From Sipunculus nudus (taxonomy: Eukaryota; Annelida; Sipuncula; Golfingiida; Sipunculidae): 64,000 bases of DNA. The position numbers and the translations under genes were made by a program. Each line of letters starts with the position of its first letter. The stretch's first letter is position 1. The notes beneath the pieces were generated by a model, which did not search any database, had not been told where the DNA came from, and saw only the letters and a program-made list of their open reading frames with translations. The stretch is from the NCBI GenBank assembly GCA_026874595.1, contig CM049320.1:5647464-5711463 (forward strand). Direction: 5' to 3'. Of this stretch, positions 25,333-38,390 are shown piece after piece.

Positions 25333-27350
25333 GTATGGATAACATTTTCGTTTGTCACTGTGCAAACCCTGCATTTGTCTTTGAAAGCTTTATTTTCATT
25401 AACTTTGATATCTCCGTTATCTCTCTCCAAAACAATTTTCCATTGATACCCACCAAAGGTCTACCAAACTGTTCACTACATGTGCCCTGCTTTAAAGAAA
25501 ATTACATGAATTGAGATGATTTATTTATAATATCAACAAGATGGTCAAGGATGTACCTGGCTAGGTCCATGAACATGGTGAAACAAATATGTTATTAATT
25601 ACACTTTCTGGGTATTTTGCATACATACAAACTTATTTGTTTTAAAACAAATGATTGTGCTTTATTCTGCATGCTACCTTATATTTGTTTATCAAGGTAT
25701 TAAGTCAGAAGGTATCGTTCATAACGAGATAGTTTACTATAATACAGAAAATTGTATATGAAAGTTCATTGCACTCTCGAAGGAGGAGTGAAGCGACCTT
25801 TACAGTGTGCCTGGCTCAAGTGATATGTTTACTGAAAAAAATAAGGCAGGCTTCAATTTCCTCTTTATCCGTTAAATACAAAACTTTAAACAATACGCGC
25901 AAGTCATGATCCTCGACTTTATGTTTTAAGTTTTGTTATTTGAACGTTTTCAGATATTTTTCCTTCCTGATTGCATTTTTCCGCACTCGTCTTACATAAT
26001 AAAATTAAGTTTTGTCAGTGTCATCTTTTTTTCTAAATTTGATGTTCATGCAAGTACCTCAATTTATTTTGAAACAATTGTTTCTTCATATTAAACGTAG
26101 ATCTAAACAAGAATGGTTTCGACATATTACGTCTTGCAAGGTGAAAATATTACTGGTGTGACATTATATGATCTTTATGATCATTAATATTATTTGTAAA
26201 CAGTAGAAGCAGATGAATGCTCATTTCAATTGTTAATAGTATGCATGTTCGTCAAAGAAATATATGCGCAACCATATGTTTTCTTAATATCATCGATGAT
26301 GTCATCACAGATGGGTAAAGAACATTGTTAACCTAACTGTCAGACTTAAAATTCAGTTAAAGTTACTTATGTACCGTGATTTTGGTATTTTTTGCTTCTT
26401 GTATTTTGACAATGTACATAAAAGTAAACATACCAATCTTTATTCGTTTACATCATTTATCACATATCAATATAGACAATGCAACGGGCAAGGTAATTAT
26501 ATAGTCCAAATTTCAGTTAATGCAATTTGTTTTTACAAATATTCTATATATCTCTTTCTTGTACACATGTACCATTGTTTAGCCGTTAAAGAGTTTATAT
26601 ATACCCTTTTCTCATACAAATATGCTATATATCTCTTTCCTGTACATATAAACCACTGTTAAACCGCTTAACCATTTCTAAATACCCCATTCTCTTGCAA
26701 CTTAATATGCTTTTAGCCTTGATGCTTCAACGGTATGATTGTTTAGATTCTGTGTGTATTGGCCACGACATATTTTGTTTCAAATTGTTTTATAGTTGCC
26801 GAGTATTTTACCCCTAACATTTTTATACGAATGCTAAGGATAATGATATTGCTTTCTATTGTTCATGCTTCTGGAAATTCAAGGAGAATAGGGAAAGAAG
26901 AATTTGGGTAAAAATCGTTTATAAGTGTCCTAAATATTGCATTATAATGTGTCCAATATCTTTCTTTAAGTACGTTAATAGAGTGAAGATCGGTTTCCCA
27001 GATCGGTGGGTCAAATTACTTGAACTTAAGTAAATGTGGGATGGACCACTCAAGTTAAGATATAAAGCCTTTCTGTCAATTAACATGTAAAGTTATAGTA
27101 GTGTACTACCTTTGCTATTTATGTTTCGCAATGTAAGCATATTCTAAAATGATCGGCGTTGTAAAATTGATTTGGCCATGTCTGACCTAAAGAAATGTCC
27201 ATATATTTTTCTGTAAGATGATTATTTGAGGTGTCCAATTCCGAATTACTGACTGAGCTTCCCATATATTATGTGTAAATACCCGTGGTAAACATATACG
27301 AGCCAGATTGAAAATCTGGATGTTCTTTACATTAATTCCAGTGTTGTTCC
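25333..27350. other. Non-coding stretch downstream of the kelch gene
   Basis: Apart from the weak terminal exon candidate, only AT-rich sequence. An 82-base tandem duplication lies at about 26534-26698 (acaaatattctatatatctc / acaaatatgctatatatctc). Confidence 0.5.
26101..26141 (+). CDS. Possible terminal exon of the kelch gene
   Basis: The acceptor ttaaacgtag ends at 26100. Continuing in the phase left by the exon ending at 25332 gives DLNKNGFDILRLAR and then TGA at 26139-26141. The phase fits, but the exon is too short to be convincing and other acceptors exist. Treat it as a suggestion. Confidence 0.2.
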
Positions 27351-27353
27351 TGA

Positions 27354-28249
27354 AATCTCTAGAGGTCTATGAGCATTCCAGAAATACTGAAATATGTACC
27401 TTTAATTTATTTTCCAATTATATAAGCTCCATGTTTATATGTGTAAATGGACAATACGGTAATACATTTGTAGATAAAGATATTAAATTATACACTGTTA
27501 TAAATAGTTACAGGTAAGGAAACAATTCAGGACGAAAGGTAAATAATAAAGTTTAGGGTGAAGCTTGCTCTGACACATGCGACATAATTGTGAAAGGCAT
27601 GTTAAGTTTATAATGTCCAAACAAACGTTGTATACATCGAACAATAGTATGACTATTACCAAGTGATTGCACCACAACAGAAAAGAAACATATTTACCAG
27701 AAACAGACTTTACGTAATGCATATTACGGACTGCCAATATACACATCTAACTCTACGTCCACGAAGTTTCATTTGTTGATTTGACATATAGCTCGACGTA
27801 CTCAATCTCTAGAGGTCTATGAGCATTCCAGAAATACTGAAATATATACCTTTTATTTATTTTCCAATTATATAAGCTCCATGTTTATATGTGTTAATGG
27901 AAAATACGGTAATACATTGTAGATTAAGATATCAAATTATACACTGTTATAAATAGTTACAGGTAAGGAAACAATTCAGGACGAAAGGTAAATAATAAAG
28001 TTTAGGGTGAAGCTTGCTCTGACACATGCGACATAATTGTGAAAGGCATGTTAAGTTTATAATGTCCAAACAAACGTTGTATACATCGAACAATAGTATG
28101 ACTATTACCAAGTGATTGCACCACAAAAGAAAAGAAAAATATTTACCAGAAACAGACTTTACGTACTGCATATTACGGACTGCCAATGTACACATCTAAC
28201 TCTACGTCCACGAAGTTTCATTTGTTGATTTGACATATAGCTCAACGTA
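27354..28249. repeat. 449-bp tandem duplication
   Basis: Two head-to-tail copies, about 27354-27802 and 27804-28249. Both start aatctctagaggtctatgag and end gacatatagctc(g/a)acgtac. They differ by scattered substitutions and a few single-base indels. The duplication produces two near-identical minus-strand 82-residue frames (27498-27746 and 27947-28195). These show no domain features and are not called as genes. Confidence 0.93.
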
Positions 28250-28696
28250 CGACACTTTAACATTCAAGTATATATTCACAGGAGGCGAAATTTATGTTTA
28301 ATGAAACATTATTTTATATTTCATTATACGTCATTCACTTCAGATAACAGTAGAAGATGATCGATGGAATAATAATCAGCGAGGATTTATTTTTCTATTA
28401 ATTAAGAAATATACAAAACTTTTAACCTTGTTTAATCACATTAACAGATTTGCCGAATATAACCTCCTTAATCTGTTTAATAGTATTAATGTACAGTGAA
28501 TCTGCTACTCTCCGGTAAGTTGGATAAACATTTGTATAGGTATAATGATAATTCATTATTTATACTTATTTGCCTGACATAAGTCCGTAGATTTACATTC
28601 CACTTTCTAAAATATAAAATGTTGATAACTACGCTTGTATATCCAAGGAGCACTACAGTTCCTCGAAGTATTCCATATTTTATATATGCATGCATC

Positions 28697-29622
28697 TTAG
28701 TCTACCTTTATCTCACAGAGTGCAGGCCTTTCTTGATCGCACATCTGATTATTCCACCCATTTTTCCATATTTTCCAAAAAATTGTCCGATTCCATTTGT
28801 CAATTGGTTCGCCATTGAACCATGTCTCAAAGGCAATCTTTGATGTACCGACCGACCACCACTGTCCTTTCTTCTTGAAACCAGAGGTCCATGCTGTATT
28901 TATTATTTTCATTATACAGCATGTGATAAGTAAAAATTCGAAACACATATGTTTTTTCATATCTTATTTCAGGTAAAACTTAAAATTCGCACAGGAAAGC
29001 ATTCACTTATTCTTCTTGTTAACATAAATGAGCACAATGTACATACACATTGATTCACCCTTCAATACGCGTTATTTCACACGCCTGTCTCTCGCTTACA
29101 TGCACCTTTGAATCGACGCTTGACATGTTTATCTTCCTCCTGAGTTTCTAGGCTGACAGGGTCAGCTTGATCGACATCACAAAAACCTTCCGGGCAAACC
29201 GATGGCATTAACATTTTTACGACTATAACTATTCCCAGAAAATTCAGACTGCATATACGGTTCACCGATCATAACATGCTTCACTGTCTGCTGTCTCTGA
29301 CGCGAAATATGTTTTGAATACCCAGTCCTATGACGTTATACTAAATAACCCAATCTCATCATTGTCTCTAATCAGTACTGAACATCCATTACTAGCCAGT
29401 ATCAAATAACTCCCTGAAAGGAAAAGTTGACATGTTCCAGTACTGATGACGTTGACAGCTACACAAGATAATTTCTCTTTGCATTTCTGGGCAAATCTCA
29501 TGTAAAGTTTAAACTTCCTACAATCTTTTGCTGTCAGAAAAACATGCTCTCTAAGACTCGACGAAGCACAGTAATTTTATTCAAACTGATAGAATCACCT
29601 CTTTTAATCTTAGCAAGTACAG
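28697..29622 (-). pseudogene. Lectin locus 1: degenerate Cys-domain + C-type lectin gene
   Basis: Three exon remnants, read right to left. 29365-29622 encodes the N-terminal Cys domain (CASSS...QKC.....C.AVNVI...GCSVLI), with a one-base frameshift near 29575 and no GT donor at its end. 29080-29200 is the CTLD first half reduced by an internal deletion: CPEGF is joined almost directly to ADPVSLET, and the acceptor AG has become GG. 28697-28893 is the CTLD second half, with acceptor aatacag, phase 1, and no stop codon until TAA at 28697-28699. It keeps W.SG, GEP, GW.N.MC and CE, but has GEPID instead of EPN and lacks the Cys that normally precedes the WND strand. The whole reads as a dead or dying relative of the lectin at 48831-50452. 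Confidence 0.75.
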
Positions 29623-30009
29623 CTAGTGGTTAAATTATAGCATACATTCAATAATAAAAGACAAAAATACTTATTATATTCAATAATAAATAATATATGA
29701 AGAAAAAATACTTTCAAAATATACTTTCGATGATACTGCTTTTCGCTAAATGATATGTAATCTGTCCGCGATCCCTGCAGTATTGACAGAAAGAGTAAAG
29801 TTTATATTGATAGGACTTCCCTATCAAAACAGAAAAACAAATACTTAGTAGTTACTTACTTAGGAAACACAAACAGCACACTGGGAGAAGGTGTCTTTAT
29901 TTTTTTAGTGTGTTTCTTGTGTTGGAAGGCCTCTCTGTTATCTGGCGTGGTACCTGAAACACGCTTGCATTTAGGTGCTTAGTTGAAGTTTTGCAAATAC
30001 CTTTCAAAT

Positions 30010-30053
<44 letters not shown>

Positions 30054-30214
30054 GAATATTTTTAATACTGAATGTTACAAACCATTGTCTCCCTGCTTCA
30101 CTGAAAGAAACAAGTCAGGACTTCACATGTGACTTGTAGGCCTATGGGTATGCGAGATTTGTCTGACCGTTGAAAGCTTCTTTAATATCTACTCCCAAAC
30201 ATATTAAAGGGATA
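29623..30214. other. AT-rich stretch with an (AT)n microsatellite
   Basis: No exon supported. A signal-peptide exon for lectin locus 1 would be expected here but none is recognisable. An (AT)n array lies at 30012-30050. Confidence 0.6.
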
Positions 30215-30452
30215 TTAACCATGGTAAGTAAATAAATCCTTCTTTTCTTTGAATGGCCATATACCCCACTCCCGTAGCTCCTCTGTAAACACACGGTTTC
30301 CAGTTGGGTCCGCTTCATCACCGGCGAACCTGTACACGCGGGTCCCGGCTTTCGGGTACTCAGCCCACCTTGACACTCGGCCAAGACTACAAGCTCCGCC
30401 TCTGCAGCAAGGGCACGTGGTGTTTGACAGGTCGCTCTTGTGACATGGCAAC
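30215..30452 (-). CDS. Possible Cys-rich exon of unknown family
   Basis: The minus-strand frame follows an acceptor-like gacaaag (before 30452) and runs 78 codons to TAA. The peptide has a CHKS...CPCCRGGACS cluster, then YPKAGTRVYRFAGDEADPTG and ELREWGIWPF. GC content is higher than its neighbours. Balanced composition and the Cys cluster suggest real or formerly real coding sequence, but I do not recognise it. Two plus-strand frames overlap it, so strand choice is tentative. It lies among minus-strand lectin loci but shares no motif with them. Confidence 0.3.
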
Positions 30453-33076
30453 CTTTGTCGTTTTAAGTCATTTAAAAGCTAAATCAATTGATCAATGATA
30501 TTATGGCATAATTAAATCCGAACTACCATCTTGTCCACACGAATGTGACTGTAAACTTGTAGTTGTCCTTATATACTTCTGTAGACCGAATGATCGCCTC
30601 CTATGTAGTTTTTGGCCATTTTCACAAAATTTCATTTCATCTGAAGACCTTATCCTCAGAGCGTTATTTCTCAGTAATTTCTTTTCAAAAACATACCATC
30701 TTTGACCAATGCCGTTGGTAACGGAAAAACATAAACAGAGTCAGGTCATCCTGAGTGACCATTTCTGCTGTCATAAGTTGTGTCGCCTTCACTCTAAAAT
30801 TTCTCTCGGGGTTACTTGGTGTTATGCCCCAGCAGCTGCGATAAATACCAGTACAAAATAACTTGATAGGAATAGTCAGCTATGCTTCTGTCAAGTAGTT
30901 CCAAAGCGGATTCGGTACATATGTATATAACTAGATTTAGAAAAAGATAAATATTGCAAAATTAGACGCGATTACCTCCACCTAAAAAAATTGCTTAATA
31001 ATAATCAGTGACTATTAAACTATGGATGCCATCCGCGGTACCCATTGGCAGATGTCATAACTCAGGTAAACGTCCACACATGGGCCCATCGGCACTTCGG
31101 TCGGCGTTTTAGCTACTCCTGTGTCTCATGTATTGAATGTTGACAAGTTATATTGTTACCTAATGTAAATTTTAAAACACACTATAATTTATTATCATTA
31201 TTATTACTTTTATTTTTTTTCTTTATGTTTAACGGTTCCATTCAGTCCTGTTGTCCTCCTAGCGTCATACGGCCAAATTCAGTCACATGATGTACCTCAT
31301 AGTGTTTCGAGTCTCTCCATGTCAATCACCTACACCCTTTACATCAGCTTATCATACAATTCGGAATTCTGTGGCCTAGTCCCATGCACGAGTTGACCGG
31401 ATCTCTGCAGAATTAAAAAAATAGGTTAAAAATTTTTCACAAAATATGATCGCATTAATCCCCTGCTTTGAAAAACGTAACCGATATCACATTGCCATAC
31501 AGAGCATTGATTCACACGAATGCCAGATTAATACAGCATTAACGATTTATCCATAGTGTCATTGTATGAACATTACTTGAAGGTCTACATAACGCGATAT
31601 TGGTACAGGTTTCGGCGTCTCCATACGTGAATGAATATTGAATCGTGACCCTGCCAATTTAAGGCAATGCTTGTAAAACCACTTCCATCGATACGTCACT
31701 AGTACCAATTCGCTCGTCGAATTTATAAATTAATAACGCTTAATCTTTTACTCAGTATGCGGATTCATATCAAGAATTGGTCAAATAAAATATACGGGTT
31801 CTGTCGTCACTATCTGGCTGAATTCTTAGTCAAGTTTTTAAATCGCGAAAGAGTGAATGTTGAGGTAATTGGATCCCAGTTCATTGCTGTGTTAAACAAA
31901 CCCGATTGTACCTCTTAACTTATGAATATGTAGCAATTCAAAATTGGAAAACTGAAACCGTTTGAACTATTCAATGGTCACAATTGCTTGAAATCAAGCA
32001 CCATTTAGACGCTCCTTATGTTTAACAGTGTAGAGGGAATAACAAAACAAAACTGCAATTACCGTCAGATAACCTAAGCCTGCGTTACTAATAAATTAAT
32101 CAAATAACTTTAATGTCATAATGTTGGAGAAAAGAATTATCTTCAAAGATCTAGAAATAACAAAATAAAAAACCAAAAGGTGATATCTAACTGGAGGAAA
32201 TATGTCTTTTACGCCCCCCCCCCCCAAATACGAATTTTCGGAGTCAAGAAATCCGAGACTTGAGTGTAAACGAATGAAACCGAAAACCAAACAATTTTTT
32301 TTATATTGCAGAATTAAGACCACACACTAAGTTATAATTCAACGATATTCCTATAATGCGGCTGAAAGTCTGCTATAAACCTGTACGCTGCGGAATTCTG
32401 AATACCTATTCCCTATGTATTTTGCTTAGAGAATATGGATTCATATAGGGAAATATTCAGTAAATAAAATTTTTCCCTGGCCACGGCAATGTATATCAAG
32501 CATCAAAGTGTTAATAATTAGACATATTATTAATCTATTACCAGTATTCAGAATGACCACTGTTACCGTTATCATTAGACATATTATTTACAATTATGTC
32601 GGATGTTGTGAATGACATGCTCTTTACTCATTGCATGCGATACTTTCCATACCTTACTTGAACAAACAAATTACTGAATGTACACTAAAATAATGTACCG
32701 TGTTAAACGTATAATATTCATAATTATTCTCCTCAGAAAGCACAACAGTTAATAAAAGATTGTGGAATGTAAGGAGCTATTTTCGTGGTCTGTCAGATTG
32801 TGGCACCTAAATTCGTAATGCAATCGCACGATGACACAGTATACGCATGAAGCCGAATAATACAAATAACAATCAGTCTATGACAATAATAGAAAACATT
32901 TAATTATAACGGTAAAACTAGAGGAATATTTACTTGTTGTATGAAGAGGAAATATTTATCAACAACATCTAGTATAATGCTTGTTCAACTGCCACGGCAA
33001 ATGCCATATCAGCATAGAACAGCAGGATAATCTCAGTGCACATAATTTCATTACATTTTTGTACATTATTTTATTA
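30453..33076. other. Non-coding stretch
   Basis: No supportable exon, RNA or structured repeat beyond a C-run near 32214-32225. Confidence 0.5.
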
Positions 33077-33221
33077 GTTTTGTTAATCGAAATTGAAGCT
33101 ACTACACGTGTTACGTTAATTTCTCTTTAATAAAGGCTGAATAACAAATTTTGTTAAACGAAAATGTAGCTACTACAGGTGTTACGTTAACATCTCTTTA
33201 ATAAAAGCTGAATAACAAATT
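33077..33221. repeat. 71-bp tandem duplication
   Basis: Two adjacent units start ttttgttaatcgaaattg and ttttgttaaacgaaaatg, and both end gctgaataacaaa. Spacing is 71 bases. Confidence 0.88.
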
Positions 33222-34462
33222 TTGATCTCGGGACTTATATCAATGTTGATACATAAAACAGGGTCTTTACCAGATTAATTTCAATGTGTATTCCTATTCA
33301 AATAAAGTTTAGATTAACTGTCAACCAATTTATCGTTCATATGACATAACAGTTAACATTCAGTGCATGGTTCCATATCCATATCACTCTCGATATTATT
33401 AAGTAAAATCACCCGGCGAATATAGCTAATGGTCAGGTAAGCTTGCTTTTTTTATGTAAAATATTCAAAAGTTATGTTTTTTCAAGAACATGTATGACAT
33501 CTTGAACTATGGGTATTAGAAAAATTGGTAAAACATTTTGAGATAATCTTTATTGGGACAATTTCGCAACTTTTCCGTTCTCATATTGGTTTTTCTATAC
33601 AAGTCTATAAATATACCAATACATATATCAATATACGAATTATGTCTTGAAATTCTATGAATTAATCAATAACATTTTTTCAATTACCTCATGGTTATCA
33701 GTGAAGATCACTTATCTACGGAATGCGGCATACGGGATGCATCCTCATAAATGGGATGAGGGATATCTTTTGAGACATTTCATATGTTCCGACACTTAAA
33801 CATCTATGTTTTCTATCTATTGCGGAACCGACAAAATCCGCTACGTGTAGCAATACGTTTTGCCGGATACGCATTTAGCATTTCGGAACGGGGCATTAGG
33901 AATCTCTCCTAATTTATTTGATCAAAACTGATTGATTTTATCCGCATTACGCATTCCGTGCATGAGGAATCTTCGCTTTACACGCCTGCTATGCTCACAT
34001 CAACCGATTTTGATCGTTCCCTTTTTATGGGAACCGGCCATACGCTAGTCATTGTGATATAGTCGAAAACCTGTATAACCGATAGTGTTTGCTCATCTTT
34101 GTCAGAAAGAATTTCACTGAACTTTCACCGAAGAAGGAAAATAGGCTGCCCAATGTTTTTTTTTTTAATTTGCCTTTTTAGGCAAGATCATGCAACCTTA
34201 TTAAACTTAACTGAAATCATTAGGAAAGGGGCATGGGATGATTTAATGTTAAGTAAGGACTTCCTCGAGGTCATCTTGTTGCTCTTGCGTTCCATGTGCG
34301 GACCTATACGGCAGAATGCACATATTCGTGTAAAATTTATTATACGCAATCCTTTTGAATATGCAAAATAAAATATGGTCTGTAGGCAAATCAATATTTT
34401 TTTTTTATATTTCGGTGATAGTACACTAAAGGTTTTCTTCAGAAGACCTTCCATATACCTGT

Positions 34463-35140
34463 CTATCCATCATACGCTGCATGTATCTCACATATTGCCA
34501 GATTTTCTCCTGTAGAGTCTGCATCAGTTCATTGTCCAACAATATACAAAAGGCAGTCATCGTTGTTCTTGCGGTTGTTCGGTTCGTCAGAGCGCAAGTA
34601 TTCAAAGATAAAATCAGCTCCGCTGGCGACTTACGTCCATGCCCCTTGTTTATCAGCACCAGAGTCAGACGCCCACACTCTTTAATTGACAAAAGATTGG
34701 ATATTAGATTTATGCTAATTATAAATACATATTTATTAATGTTAAATGTAGAGATCTGACAATTGTTTCTTCTTATACAGGTATGACAGCTGACATTCAC
34801 TTTGCTTATGGAATAAAATAACCACACTCACTCCAAATTTATATATACATAAACAAAGAGACCTAACTCAGATAATAATAATACCGTTAATAATTATCAG
34901 CCGCCCTTAAACATCTATATTGCAGCCGCACTTTTATAAAGGACCAACCCTCTCGTTCCAGTAGAGGTCTGGTATGGTTCGCCTCTTCCTCAGTCTCAAC
35001 ACTAACCAAGTCAGCGTTTATACAGTATTTACGTGCGGCATCCCAACTCACTCTTTCTTCCACTAGCTTAAGCTTGTAGCATGACAAAACATCCCGTCCA
35101 GTACCCTGGTTATAAGGATTCTTAAATCCTTCAGGGCAAG
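34463..35140 (-). pseudogene. Lectin locus 2: C-type lectin pseudogene
   Basis: First CTLD half: 34949-35140, acceptor atatcctcag, 192 bases, exactly the size of the corresponding exon in the intact locus. It reads CPEGF..., SCYKL, W.AARKYC and INADLVSVETEEEANH. Its donor is gttggt instead of gtaaac/gtaagc. Second half: 34463-34677, acceptor aaagag, phase 1. It reads VWASDSGADKQGAW, then an in-frame TAA, then a segment with EPNN and DC. A second stop (TGA) falls where the WND strand should be, and it closes with AICEIHAAYDG and TAG. Two premature stops plus a poor donor mark it as a pseudogene. The 133-residue frame over the second half (34426-34827) is a shadow in another frame. Confidence 0.85.
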
Positions 35141-35444
35141 CTGAGGATATATTGACACGTTAAGGGCAATATTGACGTATTTATAAACCGATGTTACGAT
35201 CGGATGCATTTGATACAACATACTTACCATTAAGGAACCACGAAGATACAAGGCATTTCGTGTAGCATAATTATTGGTTTAAAACCTTTTATAGAGGGAA
35301 TCAATATGGAGGAAAATTCCTCTTTACGGTAGTAAACCTATACACGGTTTGATTGATCCTGTCACATATACATGATAGCTTGCATTATAGTTTACAGATA
35401 ATACGTCAACAATACCCGGTCATTATTAGTTACAGAAAACTTAC

Positions 35445-35559
35445 CATTCTCCGTATAGATCGTATCCGGACAGTCGTTCATGTTGGACAATATTAGAAAT
35501 GGCACACTGATTTTCTTTTATTTTATACAGCCGTGTCCGTTGGAATGCACAGTATACTC
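35445..35559 (-). CDS. Possible exon upstream of lectin locus 2
   Basis: Bounded by the acceptor cgttacag and the strong donor gtaagt. It encodes GVYCAFQRTRLYKIKENQC and continues AISNIVQHERLSGYDLYGE. Position and the motif QCAISNIV loosely recall the Cys domain (KACSAVNVI) of the other lectin loci. However, its exit phase (2) does not match the phase-1 CTLD exon that follows, so membership is doubtful. Confidence 0.25.
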
Positions 35560-37430
35560 CTGTAACGTTTATAGTCGAAATACATTGTGTATATGAAATA
35601 TATGTACACAGGATCATGTTCACAAAAATTACATTTACAATAATACATCATCCCGTCTTCAAAATATTTTCCATTGTGTTTAATAAGTCAAGCCCTGCAA
35701 AAAAGGTAGGTCTTAAATTTATTGGAGAAATATTTTGATAGAATCTCTATTCGATTTGAGAATGCACACACCTGAGTGAAATAAAAAGAGAACATACAGG
35801 AAACCAGTCATCCCCATTCCCACCAGATTCAATTGGATGAAAAGGTGTCATCACGAAATGATTCAAGACACTTTTTATCCAATATGGATGAAGAGCAACT
35901 AGTATTTAAAATGAATCTGTTTGGTTAATTGAAACATTGGCCCTTGCTTTTTTTATATTTGAAAGAAAACAAATATGTTTAAATCAATTCTGGTGGGATA
36001 TCATTGGCATTTTGGTGATATTTATAACAATAAAGCTTCTATAGTTGAAATGCTTAACATATTTCAAAAAGTAACAATTAATTTCTCAAATTGATTTATT
36101 AAATACGTAATTGGCTTGAGCGTTTTAAGGGTTTTTCTTAAGATGTACACCTATTTAGACTAAGAAATAATAATATTGATGGACATTATTCTTTCTTTAA
36201 TTAATACTGCCATGAACGTCTACGTGTCCATCGAATCTGCACCATGCACACAGAAGAAAACAATAAGCATCTCTCACTCTTGGGTTTGTAAAGGTATTTG
36301 TATTGTTGTCATGGATTTGCGATATCTCAAAAGAGGTTATCAGACTGATGCCCATAGTTCCTTTGATATTTCAGACTGATGACAGCAGGTTTTATTGTAG
36401 GCAGATGAGGCTATGTGGCCTTTTTGAAGGAATGTCCCGGAATAAGCGGCACGAAAATAAAATTGATAATAAACTGTGAACGTGGTGCTTCCCTTTGGAC
36501 ATAATGTATTCTTTATATGTATAATATTATTTATTTTGAATAAAGCATTGCCAGCAACAGATATCAAACTGAGATAATTTTTCAAAAGTTTTATACTGAT
36601 CTTTTACAGGTTTTAAGAATCATTTTCTTTAGAAACGTCATATATTTTACACATTAAGCACATTTTCTCAATTTGTTTACGAAGGAATTTTAGAATATAT
36701 TTTATTATTACTTTTTCCTCGTCCAGGAGGGTATACGCTCAACTCCGTTTGTGTGTGTGTCTGTGTTTGTGTGTTGGTTCACAACATAACTCACGCAATC
36801 AAGCACGGAATCTTAGAAAATTTTTAAGGCATTTCGGCAATAGGCCAATGCAAAATCGGTTAGAGATTGGTGTGAATCTGAGACATGATCCGGATTCAAG
36901 AACGTTATCAAGGAATATTCACCAATGTAGAATCATTTATGTACGAATGAACCTGAGAATATGGGCGGAATAAGCGAATAAAAACAAGGCTTAAATTCCT
37001 TAGAAAGCAGTCTCAAATTCATTCATTGAATAGGGATTTAAGGAAATACATCTGGTTCTGGACTCTGCCTAGGTCCGTATTGATTGAGAGACAGTGAAAT
37101 CTCTTTTTCTCAGGAGGTGACTGCCTCCATTTCTATTGTGAATCTGTAGAATTCCCATTTACTCGGCGTCAATCAGGCTCCATGTACCGCACCTGCTGGT
37201 TATAGTTTTGTGACACCGATCAACAACGAAAAAGATTGCATTCCTTTTTGAGTGAAGCAAAACAGTGGGGTCCAGTCTCCCCATTAAGCCTATAGAGTGT
37301 TCATCGTCGGTTGAGATTTGAATACACCATCTCCCGGCTTTGAGCCCTGTGCCTTCATGGTGCCAGGATAAAACATCCCATCCCTCTATTATTTTGATAA
37401 TAAAATTTTGAAATATTAAGTATGACCACA
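35560..37430. other. Non-coding stretch
   Basis: No supported gene. The minus-strand frame at 37159-37431 and the plus-strand frames at 36176-36379 and 36749-36973 have no domain features. A short TG-rich tract lies near 36748-36775. Confidence 0.45.
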
Positions 37431-37432
37431 TA

Positions 37433-37510
37433 CATAGAGCGAGTGGGCTTAATGTTTAGGTCGCTGAACTTGTGACCGCAAGATTGTGGGTTGTCCCGAT
37501 CAGACCGCTT
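37433..37510 (+). repeat. SINE head fragment related to the SINE at 17058
   Basis: Shares the tRNA-like core ctgaacttgtgaccgcaag with the other copy (ctggacttgtgaccgcagg) and a decayed B box (gggttgtcccg). It is truncated after the head. Confidence 0.6.
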
Positions 37511-38105
37511 ATAGACTGGAGATCCAACTACGTTTAGCCATACTAGTACTCGCTCGTCAGGAAGCGCCAAATGCAATTAAGACCCAATGAGCCCATAAAC
37601 CTTGTAGTGCGCCTATTGTACAGGGATGCCAGGTACGGCCTAGCACGGCCTTTGACAGAGCGCGGTTCTCGCATCTTACTGACGCAGTCCAACAAAGCTA
37701 TCAGGATGATATATCCAGTAAATAAGCGGTATATCACAGGGATACATTTGACTAGAATTATGAATGCGCAGATTTTTTTTTTTTTTTTTTTTTTTGCGCA
37801 ACAGGTATATGTTGAGAGGTCAAATGTTGGAAACTCACTGGACCGAATTTGGGACACGTGGTCAGATTTATCAATATTTGCCATGGTAAATGACGGACCA
37901 CTGCTAACAAAAGCTTTATTTTCCTTGAACAAATATCGGCTTTCTGTTAGTTCACAGCAGTCTAGACAATTCAAAACGGATTTATTATTAACCTTGTTAT
38001 ATAATAGCCCGTAAATACCATAATTGTATGTTGCGCATGTTCGGATGACCTTTATTTGTTACGGAAACTATCAGCCCTCTGCGTCATTGACGTTGTTATT
38101 CTTGT
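37511..38105. other. Non-coding stretch with a 23-T run
   Basis: A run of 23 T spans 37773-37795. Overlapping frames of more than 140 codons on both strands here are read through this run and are not convincing genes. Confidence 0.6.
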
Positions 38106-38107
38106 AT

Positions 38108-38390
38108 TACACTCTTAGAAAAAAGGGTTCCAGCTAGAAATCAAAGGATGCAAAAGGATGTTTTGGAGTGATCTGAGTGAGAAACGTATTAAGATTCCAG
38201 CTGGAATCTTATAGACGGGGTCCTTTTTAGAACCTGCCGAGGGTTCTTTTATCGAGCCTGTAATGTTCCATCTGGAACCTTTTCTTCAGTCCTGAGAGGA
38301 ACCATGTAAGGTTCTTCACGATGCCTGAGTGGGATGCGCGAAAGGTTCCTTTTGGAACCCAATGAGTAGGGCTCTTTATGAAATCTTTAA
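38108..38390. repeat. Dispersed element built on 'ggttcc/ggaacc' words
   Basis: Starts acactcttagaaaaaagggttcc, a terminus common to small animal DNA elements. It carries many alternating inverted words (gattccagctggaatc, gttccatctggaacc, ggttccttttggaaccc). Far end and target duplication were not found. Confidence 0.5.

Noticed and set aside
27498-28195. Two near-identical 82-residue minus-strand proteins
   Set aside because: Their similarity comes from the 449-bp DNA duplication. Differences are not biased to silent sites by eye, and no domain or splice context supports coding.
34426-34827. 133-codon minus-strand frame over lectin locus 2
   Set aside because: A shadow frame. The CTLD signatures (VWAS, EPNN, AICEI) are in a different frame of the same strand, broken by stops.
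37543-38014. Overlapping frames of 143 and 147 codons on opposite strands
   Set aside because: Both are read through a 23-base poly-T run and have no domain or splice support. They overlap a SINE-related zone.
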